A stretch of DNA of 64,000 nt from Polytrichum commune. Lineage: Eukaryota; Streptophyta; Polytrichopsida; Polytrichales; Polytrichaceae. The notes under the pieces are model-generated. The model was not told the origin of the DNA, searched no databases, and was given only the letters and a program-made list of their open reading frames with translations. Positions within the stretch are counted from its first letter, which is position 1; each line of letters opens with the position of its first letter. The stretch is from positions 27,776,001-27,840,000 of the forward strand of contig OX485809.1 in the NCBI GenBank assembly GCA_950295325.1. Reading direction: 5' to 3'. Of this stretch, positions 47,546-59,274 are shown piece by piece. Position numbers and translations under genes: made by a program.

Positions 47546-50059
47546 AACAATTTCTCAACAACGAAATTGCATGTGCGATCAAGAATCCAACTAGAATATT
47601 GAGAGTAAGATAGAATGTATCTAAATATAACAATTTTCATACAATTATATTAATCAAAGTTAGATTTCATTGTGCATTATTACAAAAAATGTTTACACAA
47701 ACATAGTAGGTCGTGACCGAACATTCGATGATGCATGACAATATCTGTGAAGTTAATGCACTAAAGTTTCACAGAAAAGTCCCGGTAGTTTTAGAAAGTC
47801 TTATCTTAAGGTTTAATCACTAAGGTATGCAAGTGTTAGTTGGTTCATTCTATTCGTTATTCAACTTCAACCCATTAGGGTTACTATTTAGTGCAGGTGG
47901 CTAAGGCCCTAGAAGCCTCTTGCAAGTGTTATTTGGTTACATTTGAAGAACATAAAAGACGAACAAAATAACACCTAAATCCACTAAACCATAAACATGC
48001 TAGTTTGTCATACTTGCTTTTTTGATTCTCGTTGAATCACTTATTAATCAAGTATAGGGGATCGATTAAGGAAAGTTGTCACTTAAGACTGTATTGGCTT
48101 CCCGGCTAGGGTGCTTATGGCCTAGGGTAGGTGGGTCTTAAGTGGCTCGTATCTTAATCGGACCCCTGCGGTGGTTCAATGAGGATCAAAGAGTGAATAT
48201 TGTTAAGGCATGTGTTTAGAATGTCTTCAAATGTTATTAAGTATCCTAAATTCACTAACTAAATCAAACAAGGTATGATTTTCAATCTGGTTTTTGTAGA
48301 TGTTTATCGTAGATTTGTTAATGCAACATGACTTTTGTTGTGTAAGTCTAACCAATAGAAGCTAGAGAACATGAATCCACCACATAATGCACTGACATTT
48401 GTCACCTCCACGGTTTAAGGGTAACATATCCTAAACATGTTTTTTTGTGTTGATCCCTATGTGCAACTGATTTTCAATTGATCTAAAAACTTTCATGACA
48501 CTCAAATGCAACATACTCTAAACATTTGTTGTTCAAATTTTTAGTTGGACATGTGTTGGTGGGTTTGGATTTCATGTGGAAGATGCGGTTGTGGCATCGT
48601 TGCCTCAATTTGCAAAGTTTCTCAAAAAATCACAAAATAATGGTCTCAAGATTTGTGAATTTATTTGAGTAGGTATATTTCCCCTCTTTTGGATGAGGGT
48701 AATATTTTGTCATTTGTAGGTTCATGGAGTGGAGGTTTAATAAAAAAAACCAACAACAATGTAATTTCTAAATTGCTGCCCTTCAAGACCATTATTGTCA
48801 TTCCTTTTATAATATGCTACATAACAAAGCTTCAATGTTTAAAATCTGGACTGTGAGTAGTCACCTCTAACTTGGAAACATCTATACGGTTGGATTTGTC
48901 AAAAAAACTTTAGATATTTGGCTATGGGTGTTAATATCTGGGTAGATTTGAAGGAAATTGGGCGTTGGGAGTTTGGGGGTAATTGGCAATAAAATAATGG
49001 TGGTTCACTACCTCCTTCACTACGTACCCGGGCTTAGGTGGCAATGGCACATGCCCGTATGCCCGCCTTAGCCATTTGTAGCGTAGGCGGAGTAGGTACC
49101 AAAATTTGTGCCTACCACCATGCCCACAACTTCACAGCCAAAGCAACGTTGGCCTCATGTGCTAGGGCTAATAGCCATAGTTATCAACTTGGGTCCAACT
49201 TTAATATGAACTCTTTGATTGAATAAATACTTATACTAGTGTTCTACATGACATTAGAGCTTACTATTGTGTTTTATTTCAATGTGTGTGCTCAAATTTT
49301 AGATAAATTTTGTGTTTTTCCAATGAACAAACCTCTCCCTCATCTTTGGTTGTCATTTGTTGGATTTTTGTGTGATACAAGTTTTGAAACGACCAATGGA
49401 ATATAACGAGGCTCTGTGTGTTAAGGTTACGAAATGGTTGTTGTTGAATTCAAAAGAAATTCTAAACATCAACAAGCATTTGAGGCCAAGTTTATGTGCA
49501 ACCTCGTTTTTGGTCGGAGTTGTAGCATTGGGTGCAACCTTCAACCCTTGTTGGACGGGATGTAACTCAAAATTTCTAGTCCAAGGACACTGCCTAGTTG
49601 GCCAACGAGGATGCCACAGAGGTTGTGAATAAGCCTAGGTAGGCAAGGAGGGTGCCCACTTCAATTTAAAGGTTGCTCGCTTGAAAATATAGCTGCTTAG
49701 TGAGGAAAAAAACGTTGCCCTCATGAAAACAAGGCTAAACAAAGGCAAAAAAGGATGGTTCCTTCCCAGAGGCTGCCCATAGTCAATTTTTGTTTTTTCC
49801 CATTTAAAAACAAGGTTCCCCAAGTGAAACACAAGGCTACAAATAAACCAATAAACCAATAATTTGCCAATATTTATATAACACCTTGGGTTTGCTAATT
49901 TGAGTATTCATTATCATCACGCATTCTTCCACAGTGATCCCAAAGGTGTTCTATAAGATCACAACAGAGGTTGTAAAATGTTTTTGCATCCTTGATTTTA
50001 GTAGTTCTTTTAACAAATTCTCAATAACTCAACCCTCAAAGAAAAGGTTGTGTGTACTT
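47546..50059. other. Unassigned stretch with a ~110-bp hairpin
   Basis: 48057-48166 begins GGGGATCGATTAAG and CACTTAAGAC and ends with their approximate inverses GTCTTAAGTG and CTTAATCGGACCCC. No gene motif elsewhere in the interval. Confidence 0.45.
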
Positions 50060-51180
50060 GGATTTATGAGAGTTCAAGGTCACAGTGTTGCTCATCTTCT
50101 ACAACCATATTATAAATTATGATGCATGCTTTGATGATGTTGTCAAGGGCTTCAATTTTCCATTGTTTTCTTGGATTTTGGATTATGGCCCAACGTGTTT
50201 GCAACACTCTGAATGCCATCTCCGTATTTTTATTTGATGTCTCTTGTTTTTTAGGCAAAGTACTTCTCTTTTCATCTTGTGGTTCATGGATGGTTTGCAC
50301 AAAGCAACTTCATTGTGGGTAGATACCATTAGTCAAAAGGTAATATCTATTGTGGACATATCCATTAACCCTAAAGATAATACCATCACTTTTTCCATTA
50401 ATAATGTCTCTAATTAAAGGGGATCTATCCAAGATGTTCAAATCATTTTTGGATCCCGACACACCAAAATAGGCATGCCATATCCATAATGATTAGCATC
50501 AACAACCTCAAGAATAATAAACTTATTACCGGACTTGTTCACATATTGTCCTACCCAAGAGTTGGGACACCTTTTCCATCTTTAGTGCATACAATCCATG
50601 CTAGCAAACATACCAAGCCACCCTCGACCCTCGGTAATGCTCATTTGATGCAAGATGTCGAAATGGGTAGGTTGTCTTAAATTTTTACCCTTGAAAAATT
50701 CTTGCACATAAATACAAAACATTTTCATAGTCTCATCGATGGTTGACCGGCCCAGGCAACAATAATCATCCAATAAATTTGAAACTACTCCATTATGGTT
50801 GCATGACATTTCTGCTATGTTGACAACCCTGATTGTTTGTAGCGTCACATCATTGCATGGAATATGCATTGTTCTCAAACACAACTCTCATGATACATGT
50901 GAACAAGGATCTACATATACGAAACCTTCTTTTGGACTTATTGTTTGTTGAGTGAGGAGATCATCAAAGTAATTTCTCATGAGTTTTGCATGTCCAATTA
51001 CTCTCTCCCTATCTATGTTACCACAAATTCTAATCAATGACCCTCCATGATGGCTAGAAGAAGCACATACGCCATCATCATACAAATCCTCAACCATTTC
51101 AACAATTGCATCCACTGTTTGTCGAGCAAAGTGATCCTCATCACAATCATAACTTAAAGCCTCCTCTAATTGGGCTTGAT
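50060..51180 (-). pseudogene. Harbinger transposase pseudogene, second copy
   Basis: In reading order: DRERVIGHAKLMRNYFDD, an in-frame TGA near 50885, LDDYCCLGRSTIDETMKMFC, GWLGMFASMDCMHW (the G-S-x-D-C-M-H motif with first catalytic Asp), SGNKFIILEVVDANHYGYG, then frameshifted pieces, and MAFRVLQTRWAIIQNPRKQW with ACIIIYNMVVEDE at the C-terminus. This is the plant HARBI1-like (PIF) order. Stops and shifts in the middle make it non-functional. Confidence 0.82.
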
Positions 51181-51353
51181 ATATTCATGAACATAATAAG
51201 CCATTACTATCATTTTTGAAAGAGACTATACTTGATTAAAAGAAACAAGCTAATAAGAGAATAAAATGAACAAGAGAAAGGGAAGACGGGAGTAAGAGAA
51301 GTAGAGAAAAAGAGAAGTACATGACGATATACCTTAAACCGTAACCATATCCC

Positions 51354-51381
51354 ATATATATATATATATATATATATATAT
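51354..51381. repeat. (TA)n microsatellite
   Basis: Uninterrupted alternating TA, about 14 units. Confidence 0.95.
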
Positions 51382-51651
51382 TGAGATTAGATAATATTAT
51401 TGGCTATTTCTACATGCACAACAAACATGCTCAAAGAAGAAGAAATTTCAATTAGAAAATGGGCTCTTAGAAACAAAATATCCACACTAAAACTAGTTGT
51501 AAAACAAATAACAAATTGTTCTTGTCATATAGCCACCCGCTTCTCTAAATTTTGTGCCCTAAACATCCACATTAAAAAGGGTCCCGATCAATTTGAACAC
51601 ATGTCAATGGGGTGCTTAACGGGTGATGAATTCTAGGTTGATTGCCTGAAT

Positions 51652-52707
51652 CAAGCCATAAATTTGACACCCTAGCCAAATTTCCAGGGGACACCCTGCT
51701 CCAATTTTTGGGTGTCCTCATAAATTTCTCTTAATTTTTTTTTTGTGAAAAATATATAATATCATTTCAAAATATCAATTAAAAATCAAAAAAATCACTA
51801 CATATCATAACTTGCAATGCAAATCAAACCTACAAGCGGCGGCCTTTCATAGCACACCACTTTACCCATACTTGTTCAAAGTCAATGGCCTCTATGGGGA
51901 TTTTTGCCATTGCAACTCTCATTTGTGCTTCCAAAGTCTCTAATACCAAACTACACCGTAAAGTAGATTTAATATGATTTTGAGTAGAAAATCCTCTCTC
52001 ACAAGAAGCTATACTAGCAGGAATTACAAGAACAACTTGCCACAACTTTGTCATATGAGGATATCTTCCAACATAGTCCAAATTGGAAGAATAAACCATC
52101 CAAGCTTGGTGCATTTTAAGACCACCACATGAAATATGAAGTGTATCCAAAAAACCTTGAAGCTCTGATTTTAAACCACGCTCATCAAAAAGATTCCCTC
52201 CATTAGTGCAGAAGTGGTCAATGAAACTCTGAAGCCATAAACGAGCATTTCGATGAAGAAGTGTCAAGTTTGTTGAAAAACAAACATGGCTAAATAGCTT
52301 AGTTGCATTGAAGAGCTTCAAATCAGGAAATCGTTGCTGCAATGATTCTATCACCTTAACCACATAGGCTTGTGCAATCACCTTGCACCCATGGAGGATA
52401 CCATCACCACCAAACTCAATTGCATGAGGCAATGGTGCATAATGCAATATATGTGAATGCACCACTCCTGTAGAGTCTTGAAAATGGATCTCACCACCTC
52501 TAGAAATGTCCAAAAATTGTGCCACAAACTTGGTATCTGCTGATAGGCCCTACAAGTACAGGGGACACCCTGAATTTTTTTTGGGTGTAAAAAGGACACC
52601 CTTGTAGGATTTTTGGGTGTCCTCGGGGACACCCTGTTTGAGATTTGGGTGTCCTAGGACACTCTAGGAAGCAAAATACACCCCCAGGGTGTCAATTTTA
52701 TGCCCTG
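51652..52707 (-). mobile_element. hAT element (hAT-2), non-autonomous, perfect 8-bp TSD
   Basis: 1056 bp. The left end CAAGCCATAAATTTGACACC matches the inverted right end CAGGGCATAAAATTGACACC. The 8-mer GCCTGAAT is exact on both sides (51644-51651 and 52708-52715). GGACACCC/GGGTGTCC words are repeated near both ends (for example 51700-51725 and 52560-52660), as expected for transposase-binding sites. It carries only the C-terminal part of a transposase. Confidence 0.92.
51830..52525 (-). pseudogene. hAT transposase C-terminal fragment in hAT-2
   Basis: 231 codons open on the minus strand. The end reads MTKLWQVVLVIPASIASCER, GFSTQNHIKSTLR and LETLEAQMRVA, the hAT dimerisation motif. The upstream part (SLQQRFPDLKLFNATKLF) fits the region just before that domain in ZNF862-like hAT proteins. 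The catalytic core start and DNA-binding finger are missing. The frame fills most of the element and lacks internal stops. Confidence 0.82.
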
Positions 52708-52715
52708 GCCTGAAT

Positions 52716-53480
52716 CTTAACCCTTTACATGGATAATGTGAATGAAAACCTTGGGCCTTTGTAGACGTACAAAACCAACATTCTTCAGTGAATGAAGCCA
52801 TGAGGATGTCACGGATGTAAACACGGATGAGATTGTGTGGATGAATTCCATGCATCCATGGGTTGGCACAATGAACGCTACCCATGCTTGCCTCTGTGGA
52901 CATTGTACATGTTGTTGTTCAGTCAGTATTGGGACCCTCGAATTAATGGTGGTTTCAGAGCCGAAGTGATGCACAACCTGTGAGTCTTGAAAGAAAAAAT
53001 ATACTGGATGGGGCAAACATGGCCCTAACTTTTAAAAAAAACCCTTGAAATTTATGGGTTTGTTGGCTCTGTCTGTAGGATAGAGACTATGCATCAACTT
53101 CTTCGTTTCAAGAGCAAATTTCCTAACCACTTTGTGTTCACACTTGGACGTTTCTTGTTCTTGTTGTTTTTGGTCCACTTTATGTAATGTGGATGTTAAC
53201 TATAGTTTTTACATATATATACAAGTGCTCCCTAACATGCATTGAAAGAAATCTAGTTAACTATAGTTATTTCGGCAGTTCTTGATTATTTATTTTAAAA
53301 ATTTCGGGTGATAAATGAGTAGCTTCAATCCTTGACCCGTATTTGAGAAGAAGGTGCACAAAATCCAAGAAAGGTTTAGTATAGTGAATAGCCATGGATT
53401 GGCATGAGCAAAGTAATTAGCTATAATTGTAGTCTTTCATAACAAAGGACAGAGCCTCACGGTTCTACCGTTTTCTTGTT
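52716..53480. other. Unassigned stretch
   Basis: Open frames here (for example 52664-53016, minus) have no recognisable motifs. Confidence 0.4.
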
Positions 53481-55653
53481 GCACAACCCGTAAACATGCT
53501 CTTACAAATGGGCATAGTCGACTAATCATCCACACTCTGTCCTGAAAATGTTTTTTTTAGTTTTCAGTTATATATATCAACTCTTCCATGATAAACCATT
53601 GATGTAGTCAAGAGAGTGTTTTGTACATTGTTTTACCAATAGATTTCAAAGACTTTGCATTTAAGAATGTAAGATGATTATATGTGCTCCCCAAGTCACT
53701 TGGACTTTGGCAAAATTGGTTGAGTATGGATATTGCAAAAGGTACACTAAATCATCTAATTAGTGTGGAAGATTATTCAGAATTATGTAATGTTATAGTC
53801 TAATTTACTTAATCAAAGGATATCATTTTTATTTTTAATCAAATGAGCACATTGTTTTTATTTTTTATTTTTTTATTTTATCACTTTAGGACAATGGAAG
53901 TTTCAGTTATAATATCAATTAGCTCCAAATAGCTCAATAAAGAAACAATGTAGTATAGTAGGATAATACAAGCTACACTAAATATGATATTTAGCGTCAT
54001 ATGGTATTTAATGTCACTATGGTAGTTTTTTGGATGACACATCTTATGAATAAGTTTACAAATACTGCCATGGATGATGTATGAGTTCATCCATTGGCCA
54101 AAGCCCTACCTTCTCTTGTCATCAACTTGTGATGAAAGACTGTCATGGATGATGGATGAGTTCACCCATTGGCCAAAACCCTACCTTCTCTTGTCGGCAA
54201 CTTGCGATGAAAGACTGTCATTGATGATGGATGAGTTCATCCATTGGCCAAAACCCTACCTTCTCTTGTCAGCATCTTGTGATGAAATACTGTCATGGAT
54301 GATGGATGGGTTCATCCATTGGCCAAAACCTTACCTTCTCTTGTCGGCAACTTGTGATGAAAGACTGTCATGGATGATGGATGAGTTCATCCATTGGCCA
54401 AAAACCTACCTTCTCTTGTCAACATCTTTTGATGAAAGACTGTCATGGATGATGGATGGGTTCATCCATTGGCCAAAACCTTACCTTCTCTTGTCAACAA
54501 CTTGTGATGAAATACTGTCATGGATGATGGATGGGTTCATCCATTGGCCAAAACCCTACCTTCTCTTGTCGGCAACTTGTGATGAAAGACTGTCATGGAT
54601 GATGGATGAGTTCATCCATTGGCCAAAGCCCTACCTTCTCTTGTCGGCAACTTGTGATGAAAGACTGTCATGGATGATGGATGAGTTCACCCATTGGCCA
54701 AAACCCTACCTTCTCTTGTCGGCAACTTGCGATGAAAGACTGTCATGGATGATGGATGAGTTCATCCATTGGCCAAAACCCTACCTTCTCTTGTGAGCAT
54801 CTTGTGATGAAATACTGTCATGGATGATGGATGGGTTCATCCATTGGCCAAAAACCTACCTTCTCTTGTCAGCATCTTGTGATGAAATATTGTCATGGAT
54901 GATGGATGGGTTCATCCATTGGCCAAAACCTTACCTTCTCTTGTCGGCAACTTGTGATGAAAGACTGTCATGGATGATGGATGAGTTCATCCATTGGCCA
55001 AAACCCTACCTTCTCTTGTCAGCATCTTGTGATGAAATACTGTCATGGATGATGGATGGGTTCATCCATTGGCCAAAACCTTACCTTCTCTTGTCAGCAA
55101 CTTGTGATGAAATATTGTCATGGATGATGGATGAGTTCATCCATTGGCCAAAGCCATACCTTCTCTTGTCAGCAACTTGTGATGAAATATTTTCATGGAT
55201 TATTGAAATTTCGATGTAAAATCACCTAGTAAGGCACAGTAAATGCAACACTTTAATTTACAATCCCCCCAAAAATTTACAAGGAATGACAATTAATGTT
55301 GGGTTAACATTTAGTGTTGGTGACACTCTACTGTGCATTACAATTAGTATCCGAATATTTTTCCACACTAATTAGGTGATTTAATGTACCTTTTGCAATA
55401 TCCATACTCAACCAATTTTGCCAAAACTCCAAGTGACTTGGGTTACACATATAATCATCTTACATTCTTTAATGCAAAGCCATTGAAATTTATTGGTAAA
55501 ACAATGTACAAAACACTCCCTTGACTACATCGACGGTTTATCATGGAAGAGTTGATATATTTTTGAGAACAAGAAAAAACATTTTTAGGACACAGAGTGT
55601 GGATGACTAATTTAGCTATGCCCATTTGTAAGAGCATGTGTTATGGGTTGTGC
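53481..55653. mobile_element. Foldback-like locus with ~290-bp inverted arms around a minisatellite
   Basis: Arms 53481-53770 and 55361-55653 are inverted copies. Landmarks are GCACAACCCGTAAACATGCT, CATCCACACTCTGTCCT, TTTTGTACATTGTTTTACCA, TTGGTTGAGTATGGATATTG and TAATTAGTGTGGAA. Between them lies an element starting near 53971 (AGCTACACTAAATATGATAT) that holds the 75-bp array. The overall form resembles foldback transposons with long arms and internal tandem repeats. No target duplication at the outer ends was established. Confidence 0.7.
54070..55195 (+). repeat. 75-bp minisatellite, 15 copies
   Basis: Fifteen units with exact 75-base spacing and no indels, followed by a partial diverged unit. 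Each unit contains ATGGATGAGTTCATCCAT, an inverted repeat with arms ATGGATGA/TCATCCAT. Because 75 is a multiple of three, the plus strand is open through nine and a half units (25 residues each, MMDEFIHWPKPYLLL-type); a TGA in unit 10 breaks it. Unit variants (GAG/GGG at the palindrome, AGAC/ATAC near the unit end) recur in a mixed order, as expected from unequal exchange. Confidence 0.92.
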
Positions 55654-56725
55654 AGCAAACCCGTAAATTTCAAGATGCCACTAAATAGTATCATTAGAAG
55701 TTACCACAAGTTGTTTACAAGAGAAGGTGCCACTAAATATCGGTTTAGTGTAGTTTGCAAAGAAATAGTATATTGTAACAAAAACAATAGGCTTACCCAT
55801 CGTGGTAAAATTTGTATACAAGAAATTCAATAGATCAAATATCCAATGGAGATATCACTGAAAAAGCATCTGAGCAACATGAGGCATATCACAACAAGCA
55901 CCGGCACCCCTAACCCGTCCTCATAGGCTTGGAAATTGAATGAAACATGTTTGTGCTTAATGAAAGGCTTATTTGCCCCCAACCCTACATTTTTTCAACC
56001 ACTATTTGGTCTTTCCTTGAATACGGGGTTAAACATAGTTTAGGGCTCATGTTGCATCTTGGTGATATTCTTGTAGTAATTTTACTACGTAAACAATGCA
56101 CAAATTTGTGAGGATGCACATCAAAAAACAGACGAGACTAAACTTCACTACAACCATGAGACATTGATACTTGGTTGTACGTAGGTCAAGGAGTTTAACT
56201 CCTACGATTCAAAAATAAATATAGATAGTTTTTGATGATCTATGGACCTAAATATGGGCATGGTTGTCTTACCAAATCGATGATGTAGATGCAAGTAGTT
56301 ATTGTTAAAAAGGATAAAAAAAAAACAGCTCAACATTTTCCCACAACAGATCACGAAATGGATTCAACTCCAACCTGAATGAAAATAAGAAGGGAGCTAC
56401 AAAATCTATCCATGGAACTGTGACAATCGAAATGGAATTTGGACTGCTACCTTGACACAAAGGTTGTAACAGATGTGTTCCCGACGTGGAAAAACTTGGG
56501 ATTAACACTGGCTCACCGCACTTGATCAAACTTTGACACGAACTTGCCAATAGTGTTATTATATTGTCAAGCAATTTGACACAAACCCGTTTCGTGCCAA
56601 ATTTCAAGTGCATTCGTGAGAGTTTAGTTTGTTCAAGGCGTTTAATTGAAAGTCTGCTGCAGTCACGAGTAATGGATTGTGCGTGCTCATGCATCATAAA
56701 TCTGCCTTCCAAGTACTTCAGTCTA

Positions 56726-56867
56726 CACTAATGTGTTTTGACTGCATTAATGCCAACTTATGGAGCACACTAATGTCACAAATATGACACTTTCTCTCAG
56801 TGGAAACTAAGAATGTCACACAGTTGGCCAACGAATATGACATTAAATCCACTGGATTCCAGTAGTG
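56726..56867. mobile_element. Short CACTA-like element, TSD CTA
   Basis: Begins CACTAATGTGTTTTGAC and ends GGATTCCAGTAGTG, with CTA on both sides (56723-56725 and 56868-56870). AATGTCAC/ATATGACA words repeat inside. The termini agree only in the CACTA core, so this is a moderate call. Confidence 0.4.
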
Positions 56868-59235
56868 CTACTTTTAAGTAAGATATATAGCGGATTGGTG
56901 ATTTTAAGATGAGTTGCTTGCTTCTGTAGAATGTTGTGCTGAAGTGTGATATATTCATACTTTACTGTGGCCCTGCGAGTCTTGAAATAACTGTGTCCTG
57001 AATATATACATCACGTTGCAATGATCATGAGACTGTCTTAAGTCTAAGAACTGAGCCTGAGCTTGCAATGATCGGATGCAAGGAGAGGCAACCTGGCTGA
57101 ATGCATGAGATTGGAAAGGAAGGGAGGTTTTTTTCCATTTTCTTTTTCCATTTTTTTTGGGGTTGGGTTTTGTATCATTTTTCACCTCCTCGCCATAAAC
57201 AATGTTCTTCAGTGAGATCCTACTGTTCGCTTCTCAGAGAATTGGGTTAAGTAGATGTTGGTAGTTGCTAGAATCAACAGGGGTATATGTTAGACAATCA
57301 GTACGAATTTGCGATCTGTAACAAGGGGAGGACAATGCTAAATGTGAATAAAATTTGAACGCAGTGCACAGAGCATGAGTCATGGCTGAAGAATGTTATG
57401 ATAACTTTCACAAACATTTCCTTCTACACATTCCAGAGTTGATGACGCCAAAAATGCAGCAAACAAAGCACCGAATTCTTAAGAATTGGCATCGTTTCAA
57501 AGTAGTTGCATCCCTATTAGAACAAACTCCACACAAGGTAAATGCTGAGATTTAAGATCTGACATGTGAGTGACACTGGACAAATTTCCAGAAGGAGAAA
57601 TGTGATAACTTGATTTGACGAATCTCTGGCAGGTTCTTCCAGTCCTTATTATATGCATACAAGTCAAGGACACCTTTGCCCGTTAAGAGATAAGAAGAGA
57701 GTACACAGCGATCATTTGCAACAAGTACCTCATTGAAGGAGTGAGAATATATTAGTACATGTATTAATAGCAAAACTGGTTATGTTTGCAGTGGACATGA
57801 TTTCTTGTAATTATTAAGTCTCAAAATATGACACCAGGAGGTTCCAAAATAACTGTTATGCATTAAGTGCAATGATCTATAAGCCTTCAAAATTCTCAAC
57901 AATTCAATATATTTGCTAGAGTTCAGAATCCATGTTGATTTCATTCACTCTTCTTAACCCCCATGTACGCGCTGTGGACCGTGTTGAAATCTCCAGAATG
58001 GTGTAGATATTGAATCACCTGCTTTAGTGATTAATCTGAAGGAGATTGAGGAACTTTGGAGATGATATATACAACCTTACGGATTTTCAGAGATTGAAGC
58101 ATGGAGTTGCATCTTTGTCAACAACATTTCAGGTGGCGTAGTTTAGGAGGATATGCAGGTTCTGTGGGTGGAGGTCTGATTCGGGCACCATTGGGGCTTG
58201 TTTTTTGGAAGAGGAAAGTGAGAAATTGCATATGCGAATTTGAATATTGAAACCAACCTGTCGGGTGTTAGTACATTGATACGATGCTTTAAAATTTGAA
58301 CACATTAAGTTCGCCATTCTCATTTGATAGATCTTGAGCAGCGATTTGCCCTTAAGCAGGCTTCAAAGTTGATCGTTCATCTAAAATGAATGGTATGCGT
58401 CTTTGTAGCATATGCAATCCCGAAATATCTACAGGGGCATTTTTTATCGTCCAAATGAGAAATTTTGGGAGAATGGGTGTTGATGTAAATGAAGTCTTTT
58501 TGCTTCAAACATTGTCTACTGATTCATGGCGTATCCGTCTTCTCCCCCAAGAAATTTTGAATTACCATATTTTACCTTCAATATTGATAGATGTTGAGAA
58601 TTTGTGTGAAATTGGTAAATACTTTTCATTCGGTGAATGTAACACAAAACAAAATTCTTAAATAAATAGAGAAATTTAATGTCCAAATGAAAATCTAAGG
58701 AACAAACGTAGTAGATTTTCAATTGTGGAAGATATTCCCGTGGGTAAATTTCTTTGACCTTATTGCACGTCTTAAAGTTTCAATAGACAATACATATAAG
58801 ACCATAACTATGCCACATACCCTTAGGGAGGGCCAGGGATTCGTGGCACTCAAGTAAGTCATCTGCTAACAAAAATCGGATGAGTCCATCAAGGAGCTCG
58901 GATGGAGCTTACTTTAGTGAAACGCCTCCGAGTTGGCATGTAAGACTTATTTTCTCCCTCATAGCTATTGTGAACTACTAGCTATTTTGGACATATCAAT
59001 TAGTTGGCAAGGGGCAATGATGTGGCCTTGGATGCTCTCAACTTATTTTCTAACCTCCCATGAGTTGTTTCCAAGGCCATGATGTGGATTTGAATTCCAC
59101 ATGCTTATTTTGATAAATATCGCAAGATATCAACATCTGCAACATATAATTATGACGTGTTGTCATAGACATTTTATTTATTCATAATTCATTTATTTTG
59201 CACGGGTGTGATTGCTCAAATATTTGTAATATGTC

Positions 59236-59242
<7 letters not shown>

Positions 59243-59270
<28 letters not shown>
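59243..59270. repeat. (TA)n microsatellite
   Basis: About 14 TA units, followed 30 bases later by an (ATA)n run at about 59302-59331. Confidence 0.93.

Positions 59271-59274
<4 letters not shown>

Noticed and set aside
54070-55195. CRISPR-like array
   Set aside because: Units are contiguous 75-bp repeats without unique spacers, in a eukaryotic context with no cas genes.
54074-55219. Repetitive protein of 25-residue units (240 and 131 codons)
   Set aside because: Best explained as a minisatellite whose unit is a multiple of three. A stop interrupts unit 10 and the same unit lies in a non-coding element at 40.2 kb.
57552-57773. Possible F-box/kelch fragment (73 codons, minus)
   Set aside because: A vague resemblance around LYAYNKDWKNLPEI is too short, with no second repeat or flanking exons.
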